DNA of 64,000 nt, from the NCBI RefSeq assembly GCF_007995245.1, contig NZ_VCBA01000001.1:1-64000 (forward strand). Reading direction: 5' to 3'. A program made the position numbers and the translations under genes. This document shows, piece after piece, positions 1 to 9,079 of this stretch. This DNA comes from Tateyamaria sp. syn59 (GTDB taxonomy: Bacteria > Pseudomonadota > Alphaproteobacteria > Rhodobacterales > Rhodobacteraceae). How positions within the stretch are numbered: position 1 is the stretch's first letter; each line of letters opens with the position of its first letter. The notes beneath the pieces are model-generated. The model made no database searches and was not told the DNA's origin. It saw nothing but the letters and a program-made list of their open reading frames with translations.

Positions 1-124
1 GGTTGGGTGCGTTTTCAGCCCGTTTTGTCAGACGATGTAAATTGCGCAAGTGACCAGCATTCCTTTGATTTGGTTTATTATTTGTGAGACTATTTCCCAG
101 TATCAATCCTAGACGAGCCCGCGA

Positions 125-457
125 ATGAAAGCCGCTTTTGTGACCGTTTTTTCAGTCATTAGTCTGGCGATGATTTTCACAAGCTCAGCGACGGCAAATC
201 TGTCCGGAAGCCAAATCTGCGATAAAATGATGGCTGATGGACGCGGCGGAGGTTTTTCGCGAAGCGATTGCCTATGCACGTACCGGGTCGCGGATGCGGT
301 TCTGGACGAAGACTTAAAGTCTTTGCTGTTCGACTCTTGGTACAATGGAACGAACAACATGCGCGCAATGGAAAGACTGCCAAGACAGAACCGGGTCAGA
401 AAACAGCTTCGAACGATGGAACGTTCACTCAACACAAATTGTGGATTGAGGAATTAA
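125..457 (+). CDS. Small secreted four-cysteine protein, unknown function
   Basis: The 110-residue product opens with a clear Sec signal peptide: a Lys at position 2, a hydrophobic stretch at about residues 4-20 and an Ala-x-Ala-type site near residue 24. The mature part is basic toward its C-terminus and has four cysteines (about residues 32, 49, 51 and 106), which could form two disulfides in the periplasm. I recognise no family. The gene converges with dtd, leaving about 100 bases between the two stops. The upstream 124 bases are AT-richer than the surroundings and may hold its promoter. Translation from the ATG at 125 is assumed because it gives the complete signal peptide. Confidence 0.6.
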   Translation: MKAAFVTVFSVISLAMIFTSSATANLSGSQICDKMMADGRGGGFSRSDCLCTYRVADAVLDEDLKSLLFDSWYNGTNNMRAMERLPRQNRVRKQLRTMERSLNTNCGLRN

Positions 458-558
458 GACTGCCGCGTGCGCAACGACACTGCGCCTTTTGTAAAGACTG
501 TTCAAGCCATGCCATGTTGCGAGGTGTCGCAAAACTTGGTGGTGTAGAAGAGCACCAG

Positions 559-1005
559 TCAGTTCGCGCCCGTATCCAGCCAAATTGTCACTGGTCCGTC
601 GTTTGTGAGACCTACCGACATTTCCGCGCCGAATTTACCTGTTTCAGTTTTGATACCCAGATCACGCAGGGCTTGGGCAAATTGCAGGTAAAGCGCCTCG
701 GCCTCATCCGGATTGCCCGCTCCCGAAAAGCCGGGGCGGTTGCCGCGTGATGTGTCTGCGGCCAGCGTGAACTGGCTGACCACCAGTGCGCTGCCGCCAG
801 ATTGCAGGATCGAGAGGTTCATCTTGCCCGCGTCATCCTTGAACAGTCGCAGTTTGGAGACCTTCGTAGCGAGCGTCTTGGCCGTGTCAGACGTGTCGCC
901 GGGCATGGCGCAAACTAGGACCAGGAGGCCCGGACCGCATTGGCCGACCACTGCGCCGTCGACTCTGACGGAGGCTTCGGACACGCGCTGTAGGAGCGCT
1001 CTCAT
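559..1005 (-). CDS. dtd: D-aminoacyl-tRNA deacylase
   Basis: This 148-residue protein has the full length of DTD, the cytosolic enzyme that hydrolyses D-amino acids and glycine mischarged on tRNAs. Visible signatures are the [15 protein letters not shown] segment around residues 76-90, which holds the Ser-Gln-Phe-Thr active-site motif, and [10 protein letters not shown] near the C-terminus, the Gly-cisPro loop that excludes L-aminoacyl substrates. The start MRALLQRV is chosen over a longer reading because its ATG overlaps the stop of the upstream nitroreductase gene as ATGA, implying translational coupling. It is the last gene of a tightly packed minus-strand run. Confidence 0.95.
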   Translation of the reverse strand: MRALLQRVSEASVRVDGAVVGQCGPGLLVLVCAMPGDTSDTAKTLATKVSKLRLFKDDAGKMNLSILQSGGSALVVSQFTLAADTSRGNRPGFSGAGNPDEAEALYLQFAQALRDLGIKTETGKFGAEMSVGLTNDGPVTIWLDTGAN

Positions 1006-1673
1006 TCCTTCCACTCCATGACGTCTGCGACCTGTGCTCGGTCTGTGCGGAAGCTGTTGGCAGGGTGGTCTGTATCGGGATAGCCGAGGGATATGGCGCA
1101 GAGGATGTGTCGATCTTCTGCGATGTTGAAATGCTCACGTACAAACGGGGCTTGGGCGGCGATGGCGGCTTGGGGGATGGTTGCGACGCCCAAAGCCTGA
1201 GCGGCGAGGCAGAAGGCTGTGACAAAGCCGCCCGTGTCCATGGCGCCGTAGGGGCCGAGCACTTTGGGGCTGGTGATGATTGCAACGTGGGGTGCGCCGA
1301 AGAGGCGATAGTTCTCCATCATCTGCTGGGCAGAGGAGGCGAGGTCGCCTTTTTCGATGCCCACCGCGTCGTACAGTTGGAAGCCGCAGGTGCGGCGGCG
1401 GTCGCCATAGATGCCGGGGTAGCCTTCGGGCCAGGGCATGTCCGGGGCTGGTGGTGTGGTGCTGGCAGCGGTGTAGAGTGCGTCGCGGAAGCGGTCGGTT
1501 TCGGCCCCGGCGGTCACGATCACCTGCCAGGGCTGGGCGTTGCACCAGCTTGGAACCTTTTGTGCGGTTGCGATGATGCGTTCAATGTCGGCGCGTGGTA
1601 CTGGATCGCCCCGGAAGGCGCGGCATGAGAAGCGGGCGGACAGGAGCGCGTCGAGGGTGTCGAAATCGGTCAT
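1002..1673 (-). CDS. Nitroreductase family protein
   Basis: The 223-residue product is an FMN-dependent nitroreductase-fold oxidoreductase. It shows the usual N-terminal helix with ARFSCRAF, where Arg residues contact the FMN phosphate, followed by [12 protein letters not shown] (about residues 39-50), the conserved substrate-side segment of the family. The substrate cannot be read from sequence; relatives use NAD(P)H to reduce nitroaromatics, quinones or flavins. The start at 1673 overlaps the upstream zinc-ribbon gene by one base (TAATG), and the stop overlaps dtd as ATGA, so all three are probably cotranslated. A longer frame beginning at 1757 would intrude into the upstream gene and was not used. 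Confidence 0.9.
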   Translation of the reverse strand: MTDFDTLDALLSARFSCRAFRGDPVPRADIERIIATAQKVPSWCNAQPWQVIVTAGAETDRFRDALYTAASTTPPAPDMPWPEGYPGIYGDRRRTCGFQLYDAVGIEKGDLASSAQQMMENYRLFGAPHVAIITSPKVLGPYGAMDTGGFVTAFCLAAQALGVATIPQAAIAAQAPFVREHFNIAEDRHILCAISLGYPDTDHPANSFRTDRAQVADVMEWKE

Positions 1674-2791
1674 TATTGGGCTGCCGCAACAAGGCCTATG
1701 GCGGTCGCCACGATCAGGCCGATAACGACGGCGATGGCGATCTTGATCGTGGACCACGGCCGTTCACCCTGCACCCGGCCGGTGCGTCCGTTCACCACAA
1801 AGCGGTAAGTCTCGCCCCGGTACTTGTAGGCGGCGAGCCAGACGGGCAGCAGCACGTGTTTGAAGGTGATGGCCCCCAGCTTGGTGTCGATCGAATGGAT
1901 GCGCTGGCGGTCGCCGCCGATGTCGAATTTGACGTCGCGGGCGATCACGCGGTCCATTTTCGCGCGGGCTTCCTCGAAGCCCTCTTCCAACTCGACTGCA
2001 TAGCCTTCGGCCCTGAAACCTGCCAGGAATTCGGGGGCGTAGGGCTCCATTTCGCTCAGGTCCCAAGGCTCCAGCGCGTCGGTGAAGCGGTTGGGGAGAG
2101 ATTTGGAGGCCAGCACCAGCACGTCGTCGAAGAAGCGGGCGACCTTGCCCCGGGCGGGGCGCCAGCGCACTTTGGCCACCTGCACCTGCTGGCGTTTGCC
2201 GTCCCGCATGACGGTTTTTGTCTCATAGTAAACGGTGCCACGTTCGCCGGAATAGCGGCTGCGGGTGTCGGCATCAAAGGTCCAGTAGGGGACGTAAATG
2301 CCCTGCATGGCGCGGCCCTTCCGGGCGTAGTCTTGCAGGCCGTTCGGGGCGAACCAAAGGCTGCCCAGCCAGTTGGTCATGGCGTCCCGCGCCTCCGCCT
2401 CTGTTAGGGCGAAAGGTAAGACGGCGCGCGGCTTGATGTGCCGGTGTGCGCCGGTGTCTGTGACGACGGGGGTGGCGCAGAACGGGCATTCGGTGGCGTG
2501 GAGGGTGGCGTCGAATTCCACTTGCGCCGCGCAGTTGGGGCAGGTCGAGACGCGGGTTTCCTCGATCTCTGTGCTGGGCAGGTCAGCGGTGAGGGCGGCG
2601 CGGTAGTCCAGTTCGGCAATTGGGGCGAGGGTGCGGGGGGCGTCGGTGTCCATGGGGGCCGTGTTGCCGCAATGGTCGCAGACAAGGAGCCCCGCGCGTG
2701 GGTCAAAGCGGAAGTCGGCCCCGCAATTGTCGCAGGGAAAGCGGTGATCAGCCTGGGTGGCCGGTGTGGTCTGGTCGGGAAGATTGGTCAT
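1673..2791 (-). CDS. Membrane-anchored protein with two zinc ribbons
   Basis: The 372-residue protein has two four-cysteine zinc-ribbon motifs in its first 110 residues, one of the form CDNC-x16-CDHC and one CPNC-x15-CPFC. A long soluble middle region is followed by a single hydrophobic helix at the very C-terminus (IAIAVVIGLIVATAIGLV). Homologues in alphaproteobacteria are often labelled as TFIIB-type zinc-ribbon or PriA-like proteins, but no helicase motif is visible, so that label should not be read as function. The start at MTNLPDQ is chosen because it overlaps the stop of the upstream gene as ATGA. Tail anchoring with a cytosolic zinc module is inferred. Confidence 0.8.
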   Translation of the reverse strand: MTNLPDQTTPATQADHRFPCDNCGADFRFDPRAGLLVCDHCGNTAPMDTDAPRTLAPIAELDYRAALTADLPSTEIEETRVSTCPNCAAQVEFDATLHATECPFCATPVVTDTGAHRHIKPRAVLPFALTEAEARDAMTNWLGSLWFAPNGLQDYARKGRAMQGIYVPYWTFDADTRSRYSGERGTVYYETKTVMRDGKRQQVQVAKVRWRPARGKVARFFDDVLVLASKSLPNRFTDALEPWDLSEMEPYAPEFLAGFRAEGYAVELEEGFEEARAKMDRVIARDVKFDIGGDRQRIHSIDTKLGAITFKHVLLPVWLAAYKYRGETYRFVVNGRTGRVQGERPWSTIKIAIAVVIGLIVATAIGLVAAAQ

Positions 2792-3207
2792 AGGATGGAG
2801 TGCATCGCCTTGGGCGTGATGCGACGCAAGGCGCCGTCGCCAAGTGCGGTGTGTCGCCAGAGGTGGAAGATTGCGTGCAGGGACGAGGCGGCGATCAGGT
2901 AGGAGTAGAGATCGACGAGTGCCGGACCGCCCCAACGCCCGCCGAGCATATACCAGGCGGTGAGGGCGGCCACGAGGCCAAGCGCTGCGTACATGCCACG
3001 GCTGAGCCAGGGATGGGCGGTGCGTAAAGCGCCTTCAAGCTTGGGGCCGGGACCGTTCAGCAAGCCCTGCGCGACGGCAAGCGCGCACATGCCGAGGCCA
3101 GTCAGCACAAAAGCCCAAGCAACCACCGGGATCGGCCCGCCTGCCACCAGCAAGATTAGGAAAACGAAATTCGCCCAGTGCAGGGCAATGGTGGCTGCGC
3201 GGCGCAT
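2788..3207 (-). CDS. Four-helix membrane protein, cytochrome b561-like
   Basis: The 139-residue product has about four hydrophobic helices. Histidines lie where b-type haem ligands sit in small cytochrome b561-like proteins: ALHWANF in helix 1, TAHPWLSR before helix 3, and SSLHAIFHLWRH in the last helix. This suggests a haem-binding inner-membrane protein, but the family match is by pattern only and the electron partner is unknown. It heads the run 3207-559 with ATGA, TAATG and ATGA junctions, so it is likely cotranslated with the zinc-ribbon protein, nitroreductase and dtd. About 70 bases separate it from the methyltransferase gene upstream. Confidence 0.65.
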   Translation of the reverse strand: MRRAATIALHWANFVFLILLVAGGPIPVVAWAFVLTGLGMCALAVAQGLLNGPGPKLEGALRTAHPWLSRGMYAALGLVAALTAWYMLGGRWGGPALVDLYSYLIAASSLHAIFHLWRHTALGDGALRRITPKAMHSIL

Positions 3208-3279
3208 GGCTGTTCCTTGTCCAGTCGCGGCGAGGGTATCGGCCTTGGCCGGGGATGGCTACTGTGAAAGGGGCGTGTA

Positions 3280-4083
3280 TCAGAGTGCAGCGCCTGCGTC
3301 GGTGACCCGCCCTTCGATCAAGTGCAGCCGCTTGGCGATGGTGAACTCGCCGTCCGAGCGCTTCATCGTATCATGGACGGCTCTTTCGATCTTTTGTCGG
3401 GCTCTCGCACCCGCTGCGTCTGCCTGTGGGGTCGACAGGAGATAGCTGACGAGGTCCTCAGCCTCGGTCACCACCATGACATCATAAAGATCGTGGCGCA
3501 CCACGTTCGAGAAGGTGCTGCACATCAGGGTTTCGGTAGCCTTTGCATCCAGGGTCGTGTCTCCCCATCCGCCGTTGGCTGTTCCAAAGACATGAGCCGC
3601 GAGTGCGCGCAGTTCGGCCATGTTGTCGGTGCCATTGACTGTCACGCAACACCGCCCAGCTGGTCGTAGAACGCGGGCAAGCTCGCGCAGGGCGCCTGCG
3701 GGGTTTGGCACGTGGTACATCATATGCATGGCGAGGACTGCATCGAAACGTGCCGCAGCGAAGGGGAGGGCAGTGGCATCGGCAGCGATATAGGCGATGT
3801 TGTGCGACGGGTGTGTGATGCTCAATGATGCTTGAGCCTGTGCGACCATGCCCGGCGACAGGTCGGTGAGGGTCAGTGACAGGTTTGAGGGTGTGGCAGG
3901 CAACGTTGCCTGCCAAAAGGTGCCTGTACCACAGCCGATATCCAGCACGTGTTCTGTGTCACCCGGTGCCAAGTGCTCGGACACCCAGGAAAACCAGTCG
4001 ACGTTTGCATACTTCGCGTGCAGGGTCTGACGCGCCATAAGCCGGTCTGGCGTGGCGTAGTGTTCAGGAGCAGCTTTGGACAT
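3280..4083 (-). CDS. Class I SAM-dependent methyltransferase
   Basis: The 267-residue product has the Rossmann methyltransferase motif I VLDIGCGTGTFW (around residues 47-58), an acidic motif II near TLTDLS, AADATALPF as motif III, and LRELARVLRPAGRCCV as the post-I strand/helix seen in Methyltransf_11 proteins. Substrate is not evident; the fold is shared by ubiquinone, sterol and small-metabolite methyltransferases. The product is likely cytosolic. The gene stands alone between two minus-strand operons, with 72 and 78 bases on either side, and could be transcribed by readthrough from the SPFH gene. Confidence 0.85.
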   Translation of the reverse strand: MSKAAPEHYATPDRLMARQTLHAKYANVDWFSWVSEHLAPGDTEHVLDIGCGTGTFWQATLPATPSNLSLTLTDLSPGMVAQAQASLSITHPSHNIAYIAADATALPFAAARFDAVLAMHMMYHVPNPAGALRELARVLRPAGRCCVTVNGTDNMAELRALAAHVFGTANGGWGDTTLDAKATETLMCSTFSNVVRHDLYDVMVVTEAEDLVSYLLSTPQADAAGARARQKIERAVHDTMKRSDGEFTIAKRLHLIEGRVTDAGAAL

Positions 4084-4161
4084 GGGGCGAGGTTAGCCGC
4101 GCGCGTGTTGGGCGACCACTGCGGGTACGGCTCTGGGCTTTTTCCCGCCGCTGGATCGGCC

Positions 4162-5271
4162 TCAGATCCCAGGCGGAGGCGGCGGGGGCAAGATTGTGAA
4201 AAGCTGCGCCAGTTCGGTGACGTCCTCTGCCTTCATCCAGCCGTCCTGACCTGCCGTCCAGACATAGCTTTCGCGGCTCAACTCTCCAGCTTGAGCCATG
4301 CGGCCAAGCTGGGCTTTTGAGAACGGGCCTTTTGTTTCGCCATTCTCGGCCACGTGCCAGACATGCTCGACCGGGGGCGGGGGTGGCGTTGCGCCGCCGC
4401 GTGCGGGTTGCGCGCCCCACGGGCCTGAGCTTGCGGCCTGCTGGCCCATTTGCAGGCCCATCGCTGCGCCCAGCCCGGCCTGCATTGCATCTGATGCGCC
4501 ACTGCCCTCGCGCCCGAGCGCTTCTGCCGCCTGGAACTGCATGTATTCGTTCAAATTTCCGATCACGCCCATGGAGGAGCGCTTGTCCATCACCTCTTCC
4601 ACCGCGGGCGGGAGCGAGATGTTTTCGATGTAAAGCTCGGGCAGGGTCAGGCCGTATTCAGCGATCTGGGCGCTGATCTCCTTGGCCACGAGCTGGCCCA
4701 GCTCGCGCGTGTTGGCGGCCATGTCCATGACGGGGATGCCCGATTTGGCGAGGGACCGCGACATTTCCTGCACGATGATGTTGCGGATCTGGAAGCTGAT
4801 CTCGTCCATAGTGAACTCGCCATCGGTGCCGACGATTTCCAAGAGGAAGCGGGCCGGATCCGCCACCTTGACCGAGTAGGTGCCGAATGCGCGCAGGCGG
4901 ACGGGACCGAATTCCGGGTCGCGGCAGATGATCGGGTTCTTGGTGCCCCATTTCAGGTCGTTGAAGCGGGTGGTGTTGACGAAATAGACCTCGGATTTGA
5001 ACGGGCTTTTGAAGCCGTGGTCCCAGTGCTGCAGCGTTGTCATGATGGGCATGTTGTTGGTCTCAAGCATGTAGAGACCGGGGGTGAAGACGTCGGCCAA
5101 CTGTCCTTCGTGCACGAAGACGGCGGCCTGGCCCTCGCGGACGGTCAGCTTGGCGCCATACTTGATTTCGTGGCCATGACGCTCAAACCGCCAGACCATG
5201 GTGTCGCGGCTGTCGTCCACCCAATGGATGACGTCGATGAACTGGCCGGAGAGGAAGTCGAAAATGCTCAT
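4162..5271 (-). CDS. SPFH-domain protein with C-terminal GYF_2 domain
   Basis: The 369-residue protein begins with an SPFH/band-7 domain of the virion-core/YdjI type (roughly residues 20-250). An Ala/Gly/Gln-rich linker and a proline run follow. The last 70 residues contain a GYF_2-like module (WHVAENGETKGPFSKAQLG and following). Proteins of this type oligomerise at membranes and recruit partners through the tail. A strong AGGAGG ribosome-binding site precedes the ATG at 5271. It is the last gene of the operon running from 9169, behind DUF2927, TelA- and XpaC-like genes, which suggests a membrane-stress scaffold. The product ends in a proline-rich tail. Confidence 0.85.
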   Translation of the reverse strand: MSIFDFLSGQFIDVIHWVDDSRDTMVWRFERHGHEIKYGAKLTVREGQAAVFVHEGQLADVFTPGLYMLETNNMPIMTTLQHWDHGFKSPFKSEVYFVNTTRFNDLKWGTKNPIICRDPEFGPVRLRAFGTYSVKVADPARFLLEIVGTDGEFTMDEISFQIRNIIVQEMSRSLAKSGIPVMDMAANTRELGQLVAKEISAQIAEYGLTLPELYIENISLPPAVEEVMDKRSSMGVIGNLNEYMQFQAAEALGREGSGASDAMQAGLGAAMGLQMGQQAASSGPWGAQPARGGATPPPPPVEHVWHVAENGETKGPFSKAQLGRMAQAGELSRESYVWTAGQDGWMKAEDVTELAQLFTILPPPPPPGI

Positions 5272-5295
5272 GCTGAGCCTCCTTTGGTCTGGTCG

Positions 5296-6261
5296 TCACG
5301 ATGGGCCGATGGCGGTGGCCTCGGCCGCGAGGGTGCGGACGATGGGCTGCGCCTCGGTCAGGCCGATGCCGGGGCGCAGGCGTTCGTCGTAGAGCATCCC
5401 CAGCAGCTTCACGTCATGGCCTGTGAGCAGCGCAAACTCGTCGTCATCGTTGAAGATGGACGGGCGCGCGTCGGGGCTGTCATTGGCAAGGCCCAAGCCC
5501 TGTGCCAGTTCCTCGTGTATGCAGGACAGGCGCAGAAGATCTGGGTTTTCGGCACGGATCACGGCCACGGCGGCGGTGTAGGTCGATCTTTCGGGGCCGC
5601 TGGAATACGCCGCGACCGCGCAATAGGCGTCGCGCGGCAGGTCGCGGACGGGGCCGACATTGATGCGGTTGACGCCCGGCAGGCGCGTGGCGCGGGCATT
5701 GAGTGTGTCGGCCCGGTCGTCTTCGGACACGAAGAAGACCAGGAAGTTCGGGTTGTCGGACACGGAGACGGGGTGGCCCGTCGCCTGCGAAAGCCTCCGC
5801 GCATAGGCGATCACGTCGTTGGTGTCGCGTGTGCGTTGGCTGGGCGGGACGGATGGCCCAAATTCGATCCCGATGCGCACGGGCGCGGTCCAGCGGCGCA
5901 GGGCGCTGGCCGATCCAGGCCGCACGCCGGGCCCCGCATATTCGTTGAAGAAAACGATGTTTTCGAAGTTGCGCGCCAACATGTCAGCGGTGAAGGGCGT
6001 GTCGGGCCCGCCGCCATCCTGCCGCAGCAGCCCGGCGGTCAACTGGCTGGACTGAACTTGCGCAAGATATGCGCGCAGTGCGGCGCTTTCCTGCGACGTG
6101 GCCTGAATGTCCGGGACCGGAGGAGGGGCAAGTCCCGCGGGCCTGGCCCGTGGGGTCAGCACTGGCTCGACCGGTTGGAACATCTCGCACGCGCCAAGCA
6201 GGCCCAGGACGATCAAGCCGCCCCAGGCTTTGATACCGCGTGTGATCCGTGTCGCCGTCAT
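5296..6261 (-). CDS. DUF2927 lipoprotein
   Basis: The 321-residue protein has an N-terminal hydrophobic segment ending in LGLLGAC, a lipobox with the modified Cys at about residue 25, so it should be a lipoprotein. The mature part matches the DUF2927 pattern as I know it: a helical start (ALRAYLAQVQ), a central domain, and SCIHEELAQGLGLANDSPDARPSIFNDDDEFA near the C-terminus, a segment resembling metalloprotease HExxH-type helices but with HEELAQ instead. Catalysis is therefore uncertain. It sits 10 bases after the TelA-like gene and 24 before the SPFH gene in one operon. Confidence 0.8.
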   Translation of the reverse strand: MTATRITRGIKAWGGLIVLGLLGACEMFQPVEPVLTPRARPAGLAPPPVPDIQATSQESAALRAYLAQVQSSQLTAGLLRQDGGGPDTPFTADMLARNFENIVFFNEYAGPGVRPGSASALRRWTAPVRIGIEFGPSVPPSQRTRDTNDVIAYARRLSQATGHPVSVSDNPNFLVFFVSEDDRADTLNARATRLPGVNRINVGPVRDLPRDAYCAVAAYSSGPERSTYTAAVAVIRAENPDLLRLSCIHEELAQGLGLANDSPDARPSIFNDDDEFALLTGHDVKLLGMLYDERLRPGIGLTEAQPIVRTLAAEATAIGPS

Positions 6262-6271
6262 CGTCGTCTGG

Positions 6272-7468
6272 TCAGTTCGGCACCGACGTGCCCGCGGTGT
6301 CGCCCACGCCGTCCTTTCGCGCCTTGGCGGAGGCCAGCGTGTCGCGCAGGTCGGCCTCCATCTTCTTCAGTTCTTCTTCGGCGGCGGCGCGCTTGGCTTT
6401 GCCTTCGTCGGCAATCTGGAGGCTTTCCTCGATGGTGCCGATCAGGTCGGCGTTGGCCTGTTTGACGGCTTCGATGTCGAACACGCCGCGCTCCATCTCG
6501 GTCCGGATCGCCTTGTTGCTTTCGCGCAGGTTCGCGGCGTTGGCCGTGAGTAGTTCGTTGGTCAGGTCGTTGGCGTCACGGACGGCGGCAGCGGCTTCGG
6601 CGCTGCGCTGGATCGTGACAGCCTGCGCCAGTTGAGTTTCCCACAGGGGGACAGTGTTGACGAGGGTCGAGTTGATCTTGGTCACCAGCGACTTGTCGTT
6701 TTCCTGCACCAACCGGATTGAGGGCAGGGATTGCATGGTCACCTGACGGGTCAGTTTCAGGTCGTGCACCCGCCGCTCCAAATCATCGCGGGCGGCGCGC
6801 AGGTCGCGCAGTTCCTGCGCTTTCATCACTTGATCATCTTCGGCAGCGGCGTCCACTTCGGCCTGTTTTGCCGGGATCACCTTGTCGTCCAGTTCCTTGA
6901 TCTTCTCCTCGCCCGCGGCGATGTAGAGCGCCAGTTCGTCGTAGAACTGCAACGTCTTTTCGTAGAGCAGGTCGAGCGACTTGATGTCCTTCAAGAGCGT
7001 GTGTTCATGCGCCAGCAGGTCGTCGGTGATCTTGTCGATCTGGCCCTGCACCGTCTCGAACTTGGCGGTGAACTTGGCGAAGGGGGCGGCACGGCCCAGC
7101 AGCTTCTCCCAGAAGCTGCGCTCGCGCCGCACGTCGAGTTCGGAGACCGAAAAGCCACGGATTGTGGTCACGATGTTGCGCAAGCTGTCGCCTGCCGGGC
7201 CCACATCCTTGTTGCGGACGTCCTGCAGCATGGACTGGCTGATTTCCTGCAATTCGGCCTGCGCGGCAGAACCGAAGGACACGATGGATTGCGTGTCTTC
7301 CATGTCGATCTCGTCCATACGGGCGCGGATTTCTGTGCCCACGGGCGCGTCGGCCTGTTCGAGCAGGACAATCGCGTTGGCGTCCTTGGGTTCGGGCAGC
7401 ACCACGGCGGTGACTTCCTCGACTTGGGCGAGGGCGGCTTCGGCCTTTTGGCGGACTGTTTCGGACAT
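6272..7468 (-). CDS. Toxic-anion resistance (TelA/KlaA) family protein
   Basis: The 398-residue product is almost entirely helical and soluble, with heptad-like regions around residues 150-340. Residues near IDKITDDLLAHEHTLLKDIKSLDLLY and LVNTVPLWETQL correspond to conserved parts of the TelA family. Members are named after plasmid tellurite resistance, but chromosomal copies more often act in envelope stress, and the biochemical activity is unknown. The start MSETVRQKAE at 7468 is preferred; an upstream Met pair at about 7495 overlaps the preceding gene. The adjacent XpaC-like gene, 16 bases upstream, is the usual partner. Confidence 0.85.
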   Translation of the reverse strand: MSETVRQKAEAALAQVEEVTAVVLPEPKDANAIVLLEQADAPVGTEIRARMDEIDMEDTQSIVSFGSAAQAELQEISQSMLQDVRNKDVGPAGDSLRNIVTTIRGFSVSELDVRRERSFWEKLLGRAAPFAKFTAKFETVQGQIDKITDDLLAHEHTLLKDIKSLDLLYEKTLQFYDELALYIAAGEEKIKELDDKVIPAKQAEVDAAAEDDQVMKAQELRDLRAARDDLERRVHDLKLTRQVTMQSLPSIRLVQENDKSLVTKINSTLVNTVPLWETQLAQAVTIQRSAEAAAAVRDANDLTNELLTANAANLRESNKAIRTEMERGVFDIEAVKQANADLIGTIEESLQIADEGKAKRAAAEEELKKMEADLRDTLASAKARKDGVGDTAGTSVPN

Positions 7469-7484
7469 GACGTGATCCTTATGT

Positions 7485-8384
7485 TTAGACATCATCGGCG
7501 GGCGACACGCGCACGCCTTCGCGCTGCAAGCGGTCGCGCAGCACGTCGATTTCGATGGTGAGGTCGGAGCGATCCTCGGTGAGCAATTTGCGGGTGCGCG
7601 CGGCGAAATTCTCTTCCAGATCGTCCAGAAGGGCCGCGTAGTCGGCGCGGGCTTGTGCGTCGCGGCTGCGCCCGTAGATGTCGGCGAACTTGACCGTCGC
7701 GTCACGCGCGCCGATCAGGTAAATACCCAGATATTTGCGGGCGGCGGTCAGGTCGCGCGGATCTTCCTCGACCGTGCGGATTAGGTCGCGCACGGTGGTC
7801 TGGAATTGGTCAAGCCGCAGTTCCATCTTGCGGTCCTCGGCCCGTTTCATGGCGTCGCGCATGTCGGCCAGCAACTCTTCGGCCCCGTCCACGACGCGGG
7901 CCACGCGGTCTTGTTGGAAGCTGTCGACGCCTTCGAGCCCCTTGGATTTCAGGGGGTCAATGCCGAAGGCTGCAAAGTGCAGGCCGAAAGCTGCGAGGCC
8001 GTAGAGGAGCGGTGCGATGATGCCGGGATCAGAGCGGTAGGCGGCCAGGGTGATGCCGAAGCCGACGAGGAAGGCGGCGATGATCTTGCGCGGCAGGGCC
8101 GGGCGGCGGGCGACCTTGCGTGCGTGGTAGGCCGCTTCGGCCTTGAGCCCTTCGCGCAGCATGAAGGCACCGCCGGTCAGAAAGCCTGCGGACACCAGTG
8201 CGGTGACAAGGCCCGCGGCACCGTCGTTCAGCGCCAGAAACACCATCGGAACGGCGGGCACGAACATCAGGTTGGCGCGCGCACCGACGGGATCGACCTT
8301 GGCCCGGTCAAAGGCCGGGCGGTTGCTCGTGTCGGGTGCGTCGGTGGGGGCGGGGCTGAATTTGCCGCCAAAGCGCTTGGCCAT
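7485..8384 (-). CDS. XpaC-like (5-bromo-4-chloroindolyl phosphate hydrolysis) family protein
   Basis: The 299-residue protein has two hydrophobic hairpins between about residues 35 and 150 (FVPAVPMVFLAL, AAFLVGFGITLAAY, APLLYGLAAFGLHF), followed by a 150-residue charged helical domain. This layout and the adjacent TelA-like gene fit the XpaC family, whose name comes from an indolyl-phosphate phenotype in Bacillus and not from a proven hydrolase active site. It is probably an inner-membrane protein with a cytosolic helical domain that works with the TelA-like protein. It starts 4 bases downstream of the M23 peptidase stop. Confidence 0.8.
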   Translation of the reverse strand: MAKRFGGKFSPAPTDAPDTSNRPAFDRAKVDPVGARANLMFVPAVPMVFLALNDGAAGLVTALVSAGFLTGGAFMLREGLKAEAAYHARKVARRPALPRKIIAAFLVGFGITLAAYRSDPGIIAPLLYGLAAFGLHFAAFGIDPLKSKGLEGVDSFQQDRVARVVDGAEELLADMRDAMKRAEDRKMELRLDQFQTTVRDLIRTVEEDPRDLTAARKYLGIYLIGARDATVKFADIYGRSRDAQARADYAALLDDLEENFAARTRKLLTEDRSDLTIEIDVLRDRLQREGVRVSPADDV

Positions 8385-8388
8385 TGTT

Positions 8389-9078
8389 TCAGCTCCTTCC
8401 CGCGCAGGGAACGGGGTAGGTCAGCGTTCCGGCGGGGTATGCGCGCCCGGATTCAAAACAGGTGACACGGTTGGGACCGTCGGCCCAGTATTGATGCGGA
8501 TTGGTGCCGCGCTTGCCGTCCTGCAGATAGCGCATGTGGCCCCAGAAGGTCCCCTTTTCCGGCCCGCGCCAGGCACGACCCAGTTGGAAGTGCAGGTGGC
8601 GCACGGCCACGATACATTTGAAATCTCTGTGGTTGTTGCCAAGCACACCGATGGTCTGCCCGCGCCGCACGCTCTGGCCCGCCTTGACCTTCATCTGGCC
8701 GAGATGCCCGTAGGCGGCAATCAGGCGTTTGCCGTCGGTGCCAGTGCCATGATCGACCACGATTGTCGGCCCCCAGCAGGACCCGATATCGGTTTCGAGT
8801 ACGCGCCCGTCGGCGGCAGCGATGATCGGCATGCCGTTGGGGCCCTTGATGTCGATGCCCTGATGTCGCGCTCCGCGGCGCAAGCCGTTCACGCCCATGC
8901 GCGACTGGAATTCGGAGGCGATCTTGGGCGCGCCTGTCGGGTACGTCACCTTGGCACTGTTCTGCGCCTGCGCGGTCGTGTGCGGGATGGCAAGCAGGGC
9001 GCATGCGGCGATGGCCAACGCCTTGACTGCGTGCCGAGCTTTGACCCGGCGCGAGATGAGTGCGATGGGCTGCGCCAA
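8389..9078 (-). CDS. Secreted M23-family peptidase
   Basis: The 229-residue protein carries an N-terminal signal peptide (hydrophobic ALAIAACALLAIP followed by TAQAQN) and an M23/LysM-type endopeptidase fold. The zinc site is visible as HQGIDIKG (His and Asp ligands) and HLHFQLG (His-x-His), with AAYGHLGQ between, so a periplasmic peptidoglycan hydrolase is likely. The frame opens at a TTG at 9078, one base after the stop of a 29-codon gene, so coupling is plausible; a shorter start cannot be excluded. The C-terminal part after the last zinc ligand has two cysteines (CFESG and PCAGRS) that may pair. Confidence 0.85.
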   Translation of the reverse strand: MAQPIALISRRVKARHAVKALAIAACALLAIPHTTAQAQNSAKVTYPTGAPKIASEFQSRMGVNGLRRGARHQGIDIKGPNGMPIIAAADGRVLETDIGSCWGPTIVVDHGTGTDGKRLIAAYGHLGQMKVKAGQSVRRGQTIGVLGNNHRDFKCIVAVRHLHFQLGRAWRGPEKGTFWGHMRYLQDGKRGTNPHQYWADGPNRVTCFESGRAYPAGTLTYPVPCAGRS

Positions 9079-9079
9079 C

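Noticed and set aside
5017-6465. Long plus-strand open frame (482 codons)
   Set aside because: It lies opposite the SPFH, DUF2927 and TelA genes and is a GC-driven shadow frame; its translation has no motif.
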